The position numbers were made by a program, and so were the translations under genes. The notes under the pieces are model-generated. The model did not search any database and was not told where the DNA came from. It saw only the letters and a program-made list of their open reading frames with translations. Shown piece after piece: positions 34,481 to 46,477 of a DNA stretch of 64,000 bases. The DNA lies in contig NC_083694.1 of NCBI RefSeq assembly GCF_033118175.1, positions 41,749,608 through 41,813,607 on the forward strand, in the 5' to 3' direction. This DNA is from Dama dama (lineage: Eukaryota; Chordata; Mammalia; Artiodactyla; Cervidae). Within the stretch, counting starts at the first letter, position 1; the number at the start of each line of letters is the position of its first letter.

Positions 34481-35609
34481 TGTCTGGAGAGAGGAAAATT
34501 TTACCACTAGTTAAAAAACAGTTTAAGGTAATCCTCTTGTTGAACATGAGTTAATAGTATTCAGAATGCCTTTTTCTTCTGAGTATTTGGTAGGTCTTGT
34601 AGAAATTAACTTACACTGGTGAAATGGGGAAAGGAACCAGGAAAGGTAAGGCCTGGGACTTGATTGTATTATTAATCCATTTACTGATGGAACAAGACAA
34701 ATTCCATAATGTCAGATGTTCAGATTTCCTTCTGTAATAGTCATTTATGTAATATAAAAAGTATGTCTGAAGAGTATATACTTGGATGAATTATATGCTG
34801 AATTCTAGTGCTTAGTATGGTTTGTGTTCAAGGAGGACTGTTTAGTATTAACTGTGAAATACGCTGTAGCAATAATAATAAGGAATGCGGTGGGTGCCTT
34901 TCTGCTGTTATCAGATCCATTAACAAGTTTTGCCGTGCTCGGCTGCTCCTTGACTGCTCCCCGTCGTTATGCTTTATGGTTCATACTAAGCTGTGGATGT
35001 AAATGACATCTATTCTACAACAGTTTCTCAAGGCCTTGTAAACAATGATGTTGTATTTTGGGTAAATATTTGTTTACAGCATACTAATGCTAGACAATTA
35101 AGGTTTGCTTTGGTTCTACTCCTGTGTTCTGCATAGAGTTATAGCCAGGTAGAGAAAAGTATTTGACAGTGTTCTTGAGGTTTGCGAAACGACATTGACT
35201 TATGTGAGTGCTTCACACTTATGGCTGCTCTTCTTTATTACTTTAGCCATAGAGAGAAGTAGCTTAGGCCAGGGACACCCTTTAGTGTAGAAGCTTCTGT
35301 GAAAAGTGGGTGAAATTGTTTCACAAGCCACTAAATTGAAGTGGATTGCATCTCTCTCTTTTTTTAAAACAAAATTTGGCTTTTGAAGTGGGAATTTAAA
35401 CTTGCGATGTCTGCTGTTTGCAAGATAGTAAGTATTGAGTATTTGTTGGTTTTTGTTTGCTTTTTTAAGGGTTCGGGTCTAAAATTCAGTAAGAATTTTA
35501 GAATCCTCTTTTCCTTAGCCACTTAAAGATTTAAAACAAAGACTTAAACTCTTCCTCTGGGGTGTCAGGTCATTTTATTATGAGGAAAACTGGACTCTCT
35601 TTCCAGAAA
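34481..35609. other. Unassigned non-coding DNA
   Basis: No recognised transposon. Two overlapping 60-64 codon frames at 34808-35006 have no domain signature. Confidence 0.5.
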
Positions 35610-36055
35610 AAGACATCATTCATTCAACAGATTTATTCAGCATATATATCAGATGGCTGCTATCTACCTGACATTTTTATAGATGTTTAGGAGACATCAA
35701 TGAACAAAAGAGAAAAAACTCCCATGCTTCCCTAGCTCCCGCCCACCCTCCTCCCCCCACCCAGCAAACCTCGCCTTTGTGAAGCTTATGTTCTAGTGGA
35801 GCCATCTAGCCAGAAAAATGATAAATAAGAACATTGTGCAGTATATTAGAATGTGTTAAATGCTGTGGAAAAAGCAGAGTTCAGAATGGAAGGGTCGTGA
35901 TTGTTGCGATTTATTGATAAAGGTGGTGCTCAGGTTAGCCATTTGGAGTTCTGGAGTTTGAGCATTCCAGGCAGAACGGAAAGGCCAGCACAAAAGTGGG
36001 AGCCAGGAAGACAGGGTGATTGGAGCAGGACCAGAGGGGAAGGGTGCTGTGTTAG

Positions 36056-36445
36056 CTTCCGGGCTGTTGTAACAAAGTACCACAGGCTGGGCTACTGAGA
36101 GTAGCTGAAATGTATTCTCTTATGGTTTTGGGGCTGGAAGTCTGAGATCAAGTTGTTGGCAGAGCTGGTTCCCTCTGGAGGCTCTGAGGTCCTGTTCATT
36201 CCATGCTTCTCTCCTGGCTTCTGGTTGCTGCCTGCAGCCCTTGGCTTAGAGACTCACCACTCCAGTCCCTGATTCTGTCCTCATTTCGCTGTTTCTTCTC
36301 CCTCTGTCTGTCATCCCTAAATCCAGGATGATCTCATCTTGACATTCTTAACTCGATTACATCTACAAAGACTATTTTTCCAAATGAGGTCGAATTCACA
36401 GGAACTGGAGGTTTAGGACTTTCACTTAAATTTTTGGGGACTACC
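36056..36445 (+). repeat. LTR-like old repeat
   Basis: It begins 'tgttagcttccgggctgttgtaacaaagtaccacaggctggg' and continues with 'ggggctggaagtctgagatcaag', 'ttacatctacaaagactatttttccaaatgaggtc' and 'ggaggtttaggactttcac'. This is a familiar pan-mammalian repeat. Its class (LTR or DNA element) could not be settled by eye. Confidence 0.45.
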
Positions 36446-36456
36446 ATTCATCTGTA

Positions 36457-36871
36457 TGGATGTAAGAGTTGGACCATAAAGAAGGCTGAACATTGAAGAA
36501 TTGTTGCTTTTGAACTGTGGTGTTGGAGAAGACTCTTGAGAGTCCCTTGAACTGAAAGAAGATCCAACCAGTCAATCCTAAAGGAAATCAACCTTGAATA
36601 TTCTTTGGAAGGACTGATGCTGAAGCTGAAACTCCATTTCTTTGGCCACCTGATGCAAAGAACTGACTCATTAGGAAAGACTCTGATGTTGGGAAAGATT
36701 GAAGGCAGGAGGAGAAGTAGCCGATAAAGGATGTGATGGTTGGATGGCATCAATGACTCAATGGACATGAATTTGAGCAAGTTCTGGGAGTTAGTGATGG
36801 ACAGGGAAGCCTGGTGTGCTGCAGTTCATGGGATCGTAAAGAGTCAGACACAACTGAGTGACTGAACGACA
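36457..36871 (+). mobile_element. BovB LINE 3' fragment
   Basis: Plus-strand BovB 3' sequence ('aagaaggctgaacattgaagaattg', 'ggaaatcaaccttgaatattc', 'ctgatgttgggaaagattgaaggcagg') with a short tail. A perfect 11-bp duplication, attcatctgta, lies at 36446-36456 and 36872-36882. Confidence 0.93.
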
Positions 36872-37450
36872 ATTCATCTGTATTGACTCTGAAGCTAAAG
36901 TGTACTGGTAAGGGAGTAGGGTCAAGTAGATCTCTGGTGCCCCAGGAGTCCTGTTAAGGATCTTGGCTTAAATTGAAATGGGAAGGCATTGGAAGGTTTT
37001 GAGCAGAGGTATGACATATGATTTGTATTTTTAAAAGATTACTCAGCTGTATTAGCGATAGACTGGGGCAAAAGGGTAGAAATAAGGAGATAGGTAGGAG
37101 ACTATTATAATAATAATCCATGTGAGAAATGATGGTGACTCAGGCCAGGATAGTAGCAATGAGAGGGTGAGAAGTGTTTGGCTTCTGCATGTATCTTGAA
37201 GGTAGAGCAGCAGTATTTTCTGATGGATTTTGATGTAGGTTTGGGTTGAAAGGGGAGAGTCAAGAATGATTGCAAGATTTTGAAACTGAGCAGCTAGAAA
37301 GGATGGTGGTGTCAGGAACTAAAATGAGAAGACTGGTGAGAAGAATCAGCAACAAAAATTGCTGAGAAGAGATCAGCAAAAATGGAAAACCAGGAAAAAC
37401 TGTAACAGATAGTAGATGGCATCCTGGAAACAGAGTGGAAAAGTATATCA

Positions 37451-37982
37451 AGTTAAGAGGGGGAGATGTACTGGGGGAAAATTCTGCTAAACCAGGTCAG
37501 ATTAGGACAGAGAATTGATCACTGATTTTAGCATGGTGGAGGTCAGAGATGATCTTTACAAGGTTCGTTTCAGTGGAGTCAAGGGCCTTATTGGAGTGTG
37601 TCTAAGAGAGAATGAAAGGAGAATTAAATAGTTGCAAGTAGTAGACATTTAGTGAAGAGACAAAAATTTTTTTAAGACAGGAGGTATAAGAATATAGAAG
37701 TATCTTAATGTCTGAATTTTGTGTAATTTCAGGGGACTTAGGGGCTGCCTGAATCCCCCCATGAACCGGCAGGTTAGAAATTCCTGGCTTATAGCTTGCC
37801 AGTAAAACTATAGTGCACCAGTATACTTTCTCCCTGGAGATTTTTCTTTTGTATTAAGAATTTTTGTGGTTTGGTAATTATTAACTACAAGAATTGCTAA
37901 GTGTCTTTAGTTTTCCTTATAAGGAATAGACCTTGGCACAAATCATTTACTTACATTAGAAATTTTTGATTTGACATTAAGT
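37451..37982. other. Unassigned non-coding DNA
   Basis: It may include the diverged end of the old repeat before it. No gene is seen. Confidence 0.45.
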
Positions 37983-37994
37983 AGTTACTCAGAT

Positions 37995-38274
37995 CGGCGA
38001 AGGCAATGGCACCCCACTCCAGTACTCTTGCCTGGAAAATCCCATGGATGGAGGAGCCTGGTAGGCTGTGGTCCATGGGGTCGCTAACAGTCAGACACGA
38101 TTGAATGATTTCACTTTCACTTTTCACTTTCACACGTTGGAGAAAGAAATGGCAACCCACTCCAGTGTTCTTGCCTGGAGAATCCCAGGGACGGGGAGCC
38201 TGGTGGGCTGCCCTCTATGGGATCACACAGAGTCGTGATCAGTCACAGTGAAGTGACTTAGCAGCAGCAGCAGC
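37995..38274 (+). mobile_element. BovA2 dimeric SINE
   Basis: Two BovA monomers in tandem ('gcaatggcaccccactccagtactcttgcctgg' and 'gaaatggcaacccactccagtgttcttgcctgg') joined by 'cactttcacttttcactttcac', ending in an (AGC)n tail. The duplication is agttactcagat at 37983-37994 and agttacttagat at 38275-38286. Confidence 0.92.
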
Positions 38275-38286
38275 AGTTACTTAGAT

Positions 38287-38470
38287 ACTGTTCTACACGA
38301 ATTTAACCTTTATAATAATCCTTTATGTTATTTTATTGTCCCCAAGTGGAGGCACAGAAAGTTTCAGGTAACTTTCCCAAAGTCACCCAGCTCGGAAGGG
38401 GCATAGCCAAGTTTTGCACCCAGGCAGTCTGGCTCGAGTCTGTGCTCCTGAGCATCGCCCTGCACTTCCT
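38287..38470 (-). mobile_element. MIR SINE
   Basis: Antisense MIR motifs: 'ggaggcacagaaagtttcaggtaactttcccaaagtcacccagctcgg' at 38348-38395, then 'tgcacccaggcagtctggctcgagtctgtgctcc'. The BovA2 at 37995 inserted at its 3' end. Confidence 0.88.
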
Positions 38471-39292
38471 CTGGGGGTTCTACAATGGCTGCTGACACAG
38501 TGTGGCTGTGGGGTGAGGAAAATGGGATGGAAGTAGGTGCTGAAGGGCAAACAATGCTTTTGCAAAATCTTTGAGCTTTTCATCAGAAAGAGTCTGTAAA
38601 ATAGTAAAATAGTGTCCTTATGGGTTTGTCTCAGGTGAATAGAGTAAGGGGGTAGTGGTTTTTATTCCAAGGACTTGAGAACAGCTGCTTTTCCTCCAGC
38701 AGATTGGTGAGCAGCCTATTTTGTATAAGAGTTGTTGGCTGGCATGAAGACCCATGTTTTCCATTTCCAGCAGGTTGCTGGAAGTTGCTCCCTTTCCACC
38801 TGTACTGTGTTTTCTTGTTGCTCTGACAGTTGGGCTTGATGTTTTGGTGCACCCTGGGTGGCATTGTTCTCTAGGATCAGATGACCTAAATTGCTGGCTC
38901 TGTTTATTGTAGAGTGCTTCAAGTCTGCCTTTGGGCCCTAGAGTTAAAATGGGTGGTTCTATGTCAGTGTGGCTTGAAGAGCTGATCACCAAGAAACTCT
39001 CAGTCTGGGTGGATAGGGCAGATCTCATTGATTTGGTGCAGGTTGCTTACCCGTTTCTGTGCCGTGTGATCAGTCTCTGCTTGCTGAGGTAGCTCGGGTG
39101 TGTTCTTTTCCCTGTAATCTTTGCTTGAGAATGGACCAGTGAGGGCTGAGAAGTAGGGGAAGCAGTTCACAGAAGGTACTGGAGCCCAGACAGACCATCA
39201 TTTACCCCAGAGCACAAGTTAGAGTAATGATTGAGTTGATACTGGAACCCAGTTTTCTTAATGTCTAAGTTAATAATAGAATGTTATTTTGG
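38471..39292. other. Unassigned non-coding DNA
   Basis: A 136-codon minus-strand frame at 38618-39028 overlaps two other frames and shows no domain signature. It is not supported as a gene. Confidence 0.5.
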
Positions 39293-39405
39293 AAATTCCC
39301 TGGTGGGATGGGGATTAGGACTTGGTGCTTTCACTGTCATGACCTGGGGTACACCCCTGGTTGGGGGACTAAGACCCTGCAAGCCACGCAGTGTGGTTCA
39401 GAAAA
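39293..39405 (+). mobile_element. CHR-type short SINE
   Basis: 'attccctggtgggatggggattaggacttggtgctttcactgtca' then 'cctggttgggggactaagaccctgcaagcca' and an A run at 39402-39409. Confidence 0.75.
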
Positions 39406-39409
39406 AAAA

Positions 39410-40334
39410 AGTCATTTAAAAAAGTAAAAGCACTTCTGTGTAGTTATATAGTCTTCATCATTATAATGAATGTATACTATTTCATAAGTGTTATCAATTT
39501 TTTACTACTCTAAATAACACTGTATGGATCTTTAAAAAAATTCAATAAATATCTAATCGCTGTTTCACTTTTCTAGGCAGTGAGGATATGGTAATGAATA
39601 AATAGAAATAGGAAGAAAATCTCTGCTCTCATGGAGTTTGTGTTGTAGCAAGATGTGTCTTCTCATATTTACAGTTGTTTCCTTAGGATAGAGTGTAAGT
39701 GAGTTTTGATGTTATAAGTGAAACTATTCAGTAGCTGCGTTTCTAAACATTAGAACAAACTTTCTTTTAAATTCTGTATAAAAAACTGAAGTCTTCTACA
39801 CTATTTTCTCTGATTTGTTTGCCCCCTTACACATAAGTGCTATCAAAAATTAAAATGAATAGGGATCTCTAAAAGGAAGTGTTTTAAGTATCACTTTTTG
39901 ATAATTAAGGAACTTGGTTAATTGCTTTTTTCCCACTAATCAGCTAAAATGTATTAATAAGTCATGATTTTTGGCATAGTTGAGAAATTTTTCAGTCAGT
40001 TTATTATAAATTTGACTATTAAGGTTAAATTTTAGGTTATAAAGGTGACTAGTAATTTCTTATGCCTTGCAGTATACTTCTTTCATGTCTAGTAATTCTC
40101 TAGGGACTTGACAGCATCTGTCATAAAACTGGATTATGTGGATGCTTGGCATTTGATGTGATCCAGTCTGCTCTGAGTTGCCCCAGTTTGAACTTTCACT
40201 TGAAGTGTGCCTAACAAAGCAATTTTCTGTTCAAAAAGGTATAACCAAGTCTCAGCTGGAAAAAAAGTAGATGACTTGTTCAGACTACACATCAAGAACC
40301 AGCTTCCTGTAGCTGAATAGAGCAGAGGGACTTT
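39410..40334. other. AT-rich non-coding DNA
   Basis: 39530-39650 resembles a bit of the same old repeat as at 35.6 kb ('ggtaatgaataaatag', 'ctctgctctcatggagtttgtg'). No gene is seen. Confidence 0.45.
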
Positions 40335-40347
40335 AAAACAATGGTCT

Positions 40348-41158
40348 AGGGAACCCTCTTACACTGTTGGTGGGAATGCAAACTAGTACAGCCACTATGG
40401 AAAACAGTGTGGAGATTTCTTAAAAAATTGGAAATAGAACTGCCATATGACCCAGCAATCCCACTTCTGGGCATACACACTGAGGAAACCAGATCTGAAA
40501 GAGACACGTGCACCCCAATGTTCATCGCAGCACTGTTTATAATAGCCAGGACATGGAAGCAACCTAGATGCCCATCAGCAGACGAATGGATAAAGAAGCT
40601 CTGGTATATATACACCATGGAATATTACTCAGCCGTTAAAAAGAATTCATTTGAATCAGTTCTAATGAGATGGATGAAACTGGAGCCCATTATACAGAGT
40701 GAAGTAAGCCAGAAAGATAAAGAACATTACAGCATACTAACACATATATATGGAATTTAGAAAGATGGTAACGATAACCCTATATGCAAAACAGAAAAAG
40801 AGACACAGAAGTACAGAACAGACTTTTGAACTCTGTGGGAGAAGGTGAGGGTGGGATGTTTCGAGAGAACAGCATGTATATTATCTATGGTGAAACAGAT
40901 CACCAGCCCAGGTGGGATGCATGAGACAAGTGCTCGGGCCTGGTGCACTGGGAAGACCCAGAGGAATCGGGTGGAGAGGGAGGTGGGAGGGGGGATCGGG
41001 ATGGGGAATGCGTGTAACTCTGTAGCTGATTCATATCAATGTGTGACAAAACCCACTGAAATGTTGTGAAGTAATTAGCCTCCAACTAATAAAAAAAATA
41101 TATATATAAAAAAATTAAAATCAATATATTTGGAAACTTTAAAAAAATAAAATAAAAT
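40348..41158 (+). mobile_element. 5'-truncated ruminant L1, 0.8 kb
   Basis: It carries the end of L1 ORF2 ('RFLKKLEIELPYDPAIPLLGI' motif region in the frame 40407-40760) and the same 3' UTR as the 28-kb copy ('gtgagggtgggatgtt' near 40845). The tail is A-rich. The duplication is aaaacaatggtct at 40335-40347 and aaaataatggtct at 41159-41171. Unlike the 28-kb copy, this one still has TAT, not TAG, at the TMEYYSA junction. Confidence 0.92.
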
Positions 41159-41339
41159 AAAATAATGGTCTGTGCAGGTGATCAGGAGTTATTTTGATAC
41201 TTTGTCTAATAGTATATACATTAGACAAGTTTTATATAATGGCTGATAACTTGAGGTGAGCCATTTCTTTGCTTTTAGCTTAGTATGGTGAAATTGCATT
41301 AGCAATAGGGGGATTGCTTTAGCTGCTGTGTTTTCTAAT

Positions 41340-41625
41340 TACATCTAATACCCCATTCTTCCAGAGAGGTATTATTACTGATTTCCAGGTGGGGAAATGG
41401 AGATTTGGAGAATGGCGACCCACTCCAGTACTCTTGCCTGGAAAATCCCATGGACGGAGGAGCCTGGTGAGCTACAGTCCATGGGGTCACAGAGTCGGAC
41501 ACGACTGAGCGACTTCACTTTCACTTTTTCACTTTGTTTCATCACTGCTAGTAGTGATATCAGATTTGGGGTTCAAATTGAGGTCTGGGTAGTTGCAGCT
41601 TTTTCTACTTTTTCTACGTCCTACA
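41340..41625 (-). mobile_element. MIR SINE split by a BovA
   Basis: Antisense MIR: 'accccattcttccagagaggtattattac', 'aggtggggaaatggagattt' before the insertion and 'cagatttggggttcaaattgaggtctgg' after it. Confidence 0.65.
41405..41545 (+). mobile_element. BovA monomer SINE
   Basis: 'ggcgacccactccagtactcttgcctggaaaatcccatggacggagg' through 'gacacgactgagcgacttcactttcac'. The 5' monomer only, inserted in a MIR. Confidence 0.85.
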
Positions 41626-41689
41626 TCTTTCCTTAAAATTATGACGAATTTTGTTTTACAGTGACCCATCTGAAACTGTATTTTTCTTT

Positions 41690-41805
41690 TTCTTTGTGGC
41701 TGTATTGGGTGACTTGCAGGGTCTTAGTTCCCCAGCCAGGGTTGAGGCCAGGCCATGGCAGTGAAAGTGCTATGTCCTAACCACTGGACTGACAAGGAAT
41801 CCCAA
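41690..41805 (-). mobile_element. CHR-type short SINE
   Basis: Antisense CHR body with head at right ('gtgctatgtcctaaccactggactgacaaggaat'). Target duplication aaactgtatttttcttt at 41673-41689 and again beginning at 41807. Confidence 0.85.
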
Positions 41806-41823
41806 AAAACTGTATTTTTCTTT

Positions 41824-42333
41824 CATTTAGAAAATAAAATATTCTCTTCTGTTTTGTTTTCCCATTTTATTGATATTTTTCTTTAAGAAGTTCTAAAAAT
41901 TGAAGCTAAGTTCAGTCTGTCTTTTTTTCTTTCCTTCAGTTAGTTCTATTATTAAGTTTTGACGATATAAAACACAAGAAACATATTCAGTGATACTTGA
42001 CAGTTTTTTTTTTTCCTAGAAGGGCAAAGAGGAAATCTGGATTTCTTAGATAAGCCAATACCTTCCAGAAATGGAAACAGCCATACAACTTAATGTTTCA
42101 AGTAGGTTGCCGTGTAAATGTTAGCAGATAAAATATTGATGGCTTTCTTGCTCCACTTAGAATTCCTTCAAAGGTTTAAGTGCTTACTGGCTTCACTCAG
42201 AATAAATAGTTCTAATTCTTGACTTTGATGTTATTTTAACATTCAATAAAAGAGAACATACTTAAGGGGAAGGTCAAATATTGATGGTTTTAGAGGAATT
42301 GGAAAGAGGAAAACTTATTTTTAAAATCTGACA
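41824..42333. other. AT-rich non-coding DNA
   Basis: Nothing recognisable beyond a T run at 42005-42016. Confidence 0.5.
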
Positions 42334-42344
42334 AATTGTGCATT

Positions 42345-42632
42345 GCTGCTGCTGCTGCTGCTGCTGCTGCTGAGTCGCTTCAGTCGTGTCCGACTCTGTG
42401 TGACCCCATAGACGGAGGCCCACCAGACTCCTCCGTCCCTGGGATTCTCCAGGCAAGAACACTGGAGTGGGTTGCCATTTCCTTCTCCAATGCATGAAAG
42501 TGAAAAGTAAAAGGGAAGTCGCTTAGTCGTGTCTGACTCTTAGCGACCCCGTGAACTGCAGCCTACCAGGCTCCTCCGTCCATGGGATTTTCCAGGCAAG
42601 AGTACTGGAGTGGGGTGCCATTGCCTTCTCCG
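42345..42632 (-). mobile_element. BovA2 dimeric SINE with (CTG)n tail
   Basis: It begins on the plus strand with nine CTG-type units (the reverse of its CAG tail), followed by two antisense BovA monomers. A perfect 11-bp duplication, aattgtgcatt, lies at 42334-42344 and 42633-42643. Confidence 0.95.
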
Positions 42633-42643
42633 AATTGTGCATT

Positions 42644-42969
42644 ACATACTCAAAATAGAATGAGTCAATCTTGGGGGAAGAAAGTACCTAATAACCTAAG
42701 GTAAATGAAAAAATTTAGAAAGTCACCGAACCATTTAAAGTGAACTCAAATTAGGAAATTGTGTATACGAAATGGTTTATGAATCTAGAAAGAATGTATT
42801 ATTGTGTTATGAATGATAAGCAGATATATCTGTAAGGCCTTTGGGATTATTACAGTCGGTATGAAAAGTATGTACCAATTGATGTTTACTTAAATCATAT
42901 GTTGAAATTATTAACCATTTTTCAATGGAAAGATTTCTCAGTTAAGGAATCAAAAGGTTAGCTTTGGTT
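42644..42969. other. Unassigned non-coding DNA
   Basis: No feature seen. Confidence 0.5.
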
Positions 42970-43170
42970 TAAGAGGCAGTGTGACATGATGGTCAAGAGC
43001 AGACTGAAAGCCAGATGCCTGGGTTAAAATCTCAGCTCTGCCGATAGTATATTATATTAATGAGGGAATTATTTAACTTCTCTAGGGCTCAGTTTCCTTG
43101 TCTATAAAGTAGAGATAATAATAGTACCTATCTTGTAGGAGTGCTGTGAAAATTAGATTAATTAAAAAGC
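42970..43170 (+). mobile_element. MIR SINE
   Basis: Near complete MIR: 'gaggcagtgtgacatgatggtcaagagcagactg', 'gggttaaaatctcagctctgcc', 'tttaacttctctagggctcagtttccttgtctataaagtag', 'ggagtgctgtgaaaattag'. Confidence 0.9.
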
Positions 43171-43488
43171 ATACAAAAATATATATACTTTGTATACAAA
43201 ATATACAAAGCATAAATGACGAAAGCATTCAAGCATTTCAGTGTTTTTTTGAATACCTACCCTGTATATTTGATATAAAGTGCTGGGAAATACAGATGTA
43301 GGAAAGATTTAAAAAGAATTTAGAGACTAGATGAATATTAGAAGGTATGAGGATTAGATCATTTACATGATTGAATCTTGCTCTGTTGGAATAATGAAAT
43401 AATTTTGAGGAAAAAGCAGGAGATGAGGGATGGACCGTACGTGAGTTAAAATGCATGCCAATACTTGAGCAGTTTTATGATTTATCTC
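43171..43488. other. Unassigned AT-rich DNA
   Basis: No feature seen. Confidence 0.5.
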
Positions 43489-43718
43489 CTGGAAAATCCC
43501 ATGGATGGAGGAGCCTGGTGGGCTGCAGTCTATGGGGTCCCTAAGAGTCAGACACAACTGAGCGACTTCACTTTCACTTTTCACTTTCATGCATTGGAGA
43601 AGGAAATGGCAACCCACTCCAGTGTTCTTGCCTGGAGAATCCCAGGGACGGGGGAGCCTGGTGGGCTGCCGTCTGTGGGGTTGCAGAGTTGGACACGACT
43701 GAAGGGACTTAGCAGCAG
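43489..43718 (+). mobile_element. BovA2 dimeric SINE, 5'-truncated
   Basis: It starts inside the first monomer ('ctggaaaatcccatggatggagg'), has the CACTTTC linker near 43570-43590, then a full second monomer to 'agggacttagcagcagg'. Confidence 0.88.
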
Positions 43719-44132
43719 GAGCCTGGAGAAGATAAGGCAAAGTTTGATTCTCCTCTATGTAATAAGATAGTAATCTGTTTTGATTCGTTTTTTAATTTAC
43801 TGAAGTTCAATAAGTTGGGTATAGTTTTTAAATTGGTTATCAAAATGAGGGGGGAGATATGAAATTCCTAGTTTATACAGGGAGTATGAATGAGAGTAAG
43901 TAGGAGTGAACTCTGAACCATCCTGACAGGAAGAAAACAGGACCAGAGGAGGGAAAGATTCTTTTGAACAAATTTATCCGATTATTCAGGATTGCTGAGG
44001 GCCGAGGTCTGAATAGAATGCCTTTGAATTAGTTGATTTCAGACAACAGAGCAAGTTGTAACTGTATAAGTGAATGGCTTTATGGAGTGAAGAGGGAGAA
44101 TACTGGAATTGAGGTTATCTAGGAATCAGGAG
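43719..44132. other. Unassigned non-coding DNA
   Basis: No feature seen. Confidence 0.5.
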
Positions 44133-44292
44133 ACATGGATTTAATCCTTCCCTGGGTCAGGAAGATCCCTGGAGAAGGAAATGGCAGTCTACTGTTCTTG
44201 CCTGGGGAATCCCTTGGACAGAGAAGCCTGGCAGGCTATAGTCCATGGAGTTGCAAAAGAGTTGGACATGGCTTAGTGACTAAACAGCAACA
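44133..44292 (+). mobile_element. Bov-tA SINE, partial head
   Basis: 'ggatttaatccttccctgggtcaggaagatcc' through 'ggacatggcttagtgactaaacagc'. Possible duplication ggaatcagg / gggatcagg at the ends. Several small deletions. Confidence 0.8.
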
Positions 44293-44459
44293 ATGGGGAT
44301 CAGGCACCTGGCTGTTAGACAGGTATCTGTCTTGTTGCATCACCTAGATTATGGTAGGACCCAGGCAAGAATGAAGACTGAAACAGATGTCAAAGACTTC
44401 TGTAAATAGGGGGAAAGACCACCCAGAGATTGTTCTGCTAACATTCTGTGACGTTTCTG
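44293..44459. other. Unassigned non-coding DNA
   Basis: No feature seen. Confidence 0.5.
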
Positions 44460-44850
44460 TAATTCCCTTTTCTCTTTATCTCATTTCGTTGAATATCATT
44501 GATATCACACGTATATACCATTTTTAATTTTAGCTATTTGTGATATGCTCTTCAAATTTTTTCATAGGCAGTATTAATCCATTTAAAAATGGTATCACAT
44601 TAGATATGTTTTGCAACTACTGCTTATTCAGTAAAATATGAATGTTTTCATGTCATCCAATGTCAGTAAATTTACTTTCAGGATTATTTTTAGTAACTGT
44701 GCAGTGTTCTGTGGTATGAAGTTGCTATAATTTACTGACGGAATTCATTTATTGTTGGACATTTCTAACATTCTGGACATTTCTATTTTCCTCACCCAAA
44801 TGTATATTGTGTTTTGAAGTTAATATGGCTTATAATGGCTGCATAGTGTT
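44460..44850 (-). mobile_element. Ancient L1-like fragment
   Basis: 'aaaaatggtatcacattagatatg' (44584), 'tttactttcaggattatttt' and 'gtgcagtgttctgtggtatgaagttgc' then 'ttcatttattgttggacatttc' resemble an antisense L1 of the L1ME or HAL1 type, strongly decayed. Confidence 0.45.
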
Positions 44851-45647
44851 CTGGAATGTGGCTGCACTGAGAGTTGGCGGTAGTGAAGGGGTGATTTTAA
44901 CTGTTGACCTGACTGACACATCATTTATGAAGGCCAACTCAGTTGTGCAGTTAAATGGCCATGTATATAAACATTTTCTGTGAGTATGAACTCTCAGGAT
45001 TTGGGGAGTTGATTTTTTTTTTTTTTTTGCATGAGAGGAAGTTGACTTTCTCAGCCTGGGTCTTTGTGCCATTTCCTGGACCAGAAGATTTATACTGAAG
45101 AATGCTGGGTGCTTTACAATTAGGAAGTTATTTTGCTATGTTTACAGCAAGATATTCTTATTTGCCTTTCTTCATTGGAAAAGGGTAAATAATCACTGAT
45201 TTTTTTCCCCCCTTAATGAAGCATTAAAAGTCAAATTGGGCATTTAAGTATTATGAGAATCATGACAATGACATAAATTGCCTCGCGTTTTCTTGTGTGT
45301 TGTCCTTGGGAATAGTACACGTGTTTTGCAGAATGCTTTGATTGAAAATATTTACACAGAAAATGAGCTTGCAGTATGAACACATTGAAATAACTAATTT
45401 ATCACCCACTAAAATAAATCTCAGTGTCTACAGCTTCCAAGCACTCCTAAAAGCTTATTCTAAAGATAGGATTGGACTGGAAAAAATGACTACTGACTTT
45501 TTTCATATAACTTCTTCAAAACAGTTTTCTGAAGTAAATTTTTTAAACTTATTTGTTAACTTGTTCATTGTTTACATATCTCTGCTTCCCCCCCACCCCC
45601 ACCAGACACCAGAAAGTAAGTCACAGTGGTAGCTGCTGTATCTACTG
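44851..45647. other. Unassigned DNA with a T run
   Basis: A run of about 17 T lies near 45012-45028. The 96-codon frame at 45342-45632 has no domain signature. No gene is seen. Confidence 0.5.
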
Positions 45648-45858
45648 TGCTATGCTTAGTCGCTCAGTCGTGTCCGACTCTTTGTGATACCATGGACTGT
45701 GGCCCACCAGACTCTTCTGTCCGTGGGGATTCTCCAGACAAGAATAGTGAAGTGGGTAGCCATTCCCTTCTCCAGGGAATCTTACCAACTCAGGGATTGA
45801 ACCCAGGTCCCCCACATTACAGGTGGATTCTTTGCCATCTGAGCCACCAGGGATACCA
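45648..45858 (-). mobile_element. Bov-tA SINE
   Basis: Antisense Bov-tA from 'gcttagtcgctcagtcgtgtccgactc' to the head complement 'gatggcaaagaatccacctg' region at 45858. No clear target duplication was found. Confidence 0.9.
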
Positions 45859-46150
45859 GAGTATTCCCAGTCCTGATTAATAAAAATTGTGAAATGGATG
45901 AATGAATTGTATTAGATCTGTTTTCAGTCCATTTAAGTTGCTAAAAAATTCACTTCTGAAAAGAAAGTAATTTTCTAGATATACATGAGTAAAATGAAAT
46001 GAAGCAAAGAGTTTTATTTGGGGTGTCCTAGTGATGTAGAAGAATAATCTGGGGGTCCTACTTTTTCCTAAATAGTATTCTTCTCTCTAAATCACCTAGA
46101 TAACAACCATTTTGACCATCTAGACTTTAGCATATTTTTCTCTGTCTTCA
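45859..46150. other. Unassigned non-coding DNA
   Basis: No feature seen. Confidence 0.5.
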
Positions 46151-46201
46151 TTCTGAAATTGTAGTTTTGGTTTTTTTTTTTTTTAATTGAAGTATAGTTG
46201 A

Positions 46202-46409
46202 ACTGACTAATTGGGAAAGACCCTGATGCTGGAAAAGATTGAAGGCAGGAGGAGAAGGGGACGACGGAGGATGAGATGGTTGGATGGCATCACTGACTCC
46301 ATGGACATGAGATTGAGCAAGCTCCTGGAGTTGGTGATGGACAGGGAAGACTAGCATGCTGCAGTCCATGGGGTTGCAAAGAGTCAGACATGACTGAGTG
46401 ACTGAACTG
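46202..46409 (+). mobile_element. BovB LINE 3' end
   Basis: 'gatgctggaaaagattgaaggcaggagg', 'atggttggatggcatcactgactcc' and a tail 'gactgagtgactgaactg'. Target duplication atagttga at 46194-46201 and 46410-46417. Confidence 0.88.
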
Positions 46410-46477
46410 ATAGTTGATTTACAATGTTGTGTTGCTTTCTGGTATACAACACAGTGATTCATATATACACACACACA

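Larger units (their letters stand above)
35610..37450 (+). repeat. Old mammalian repeat, interrupted by later elements
   Basis: The first part, 35610-36050, opens with 'cattcattcaacagatttattcagcatata' and includes 'tgaagcttatgttctagtgg' and 'gagcattccaggcagaacgg'. It resumes at about 36930 with 'gggaaggcattggaaggttttgagcagaggtatgacatatg' and continues to about 37450. The family is not resolved. An LTR-like repeat and a BovB fragment lie between the two parts. Confidence 0.5.
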
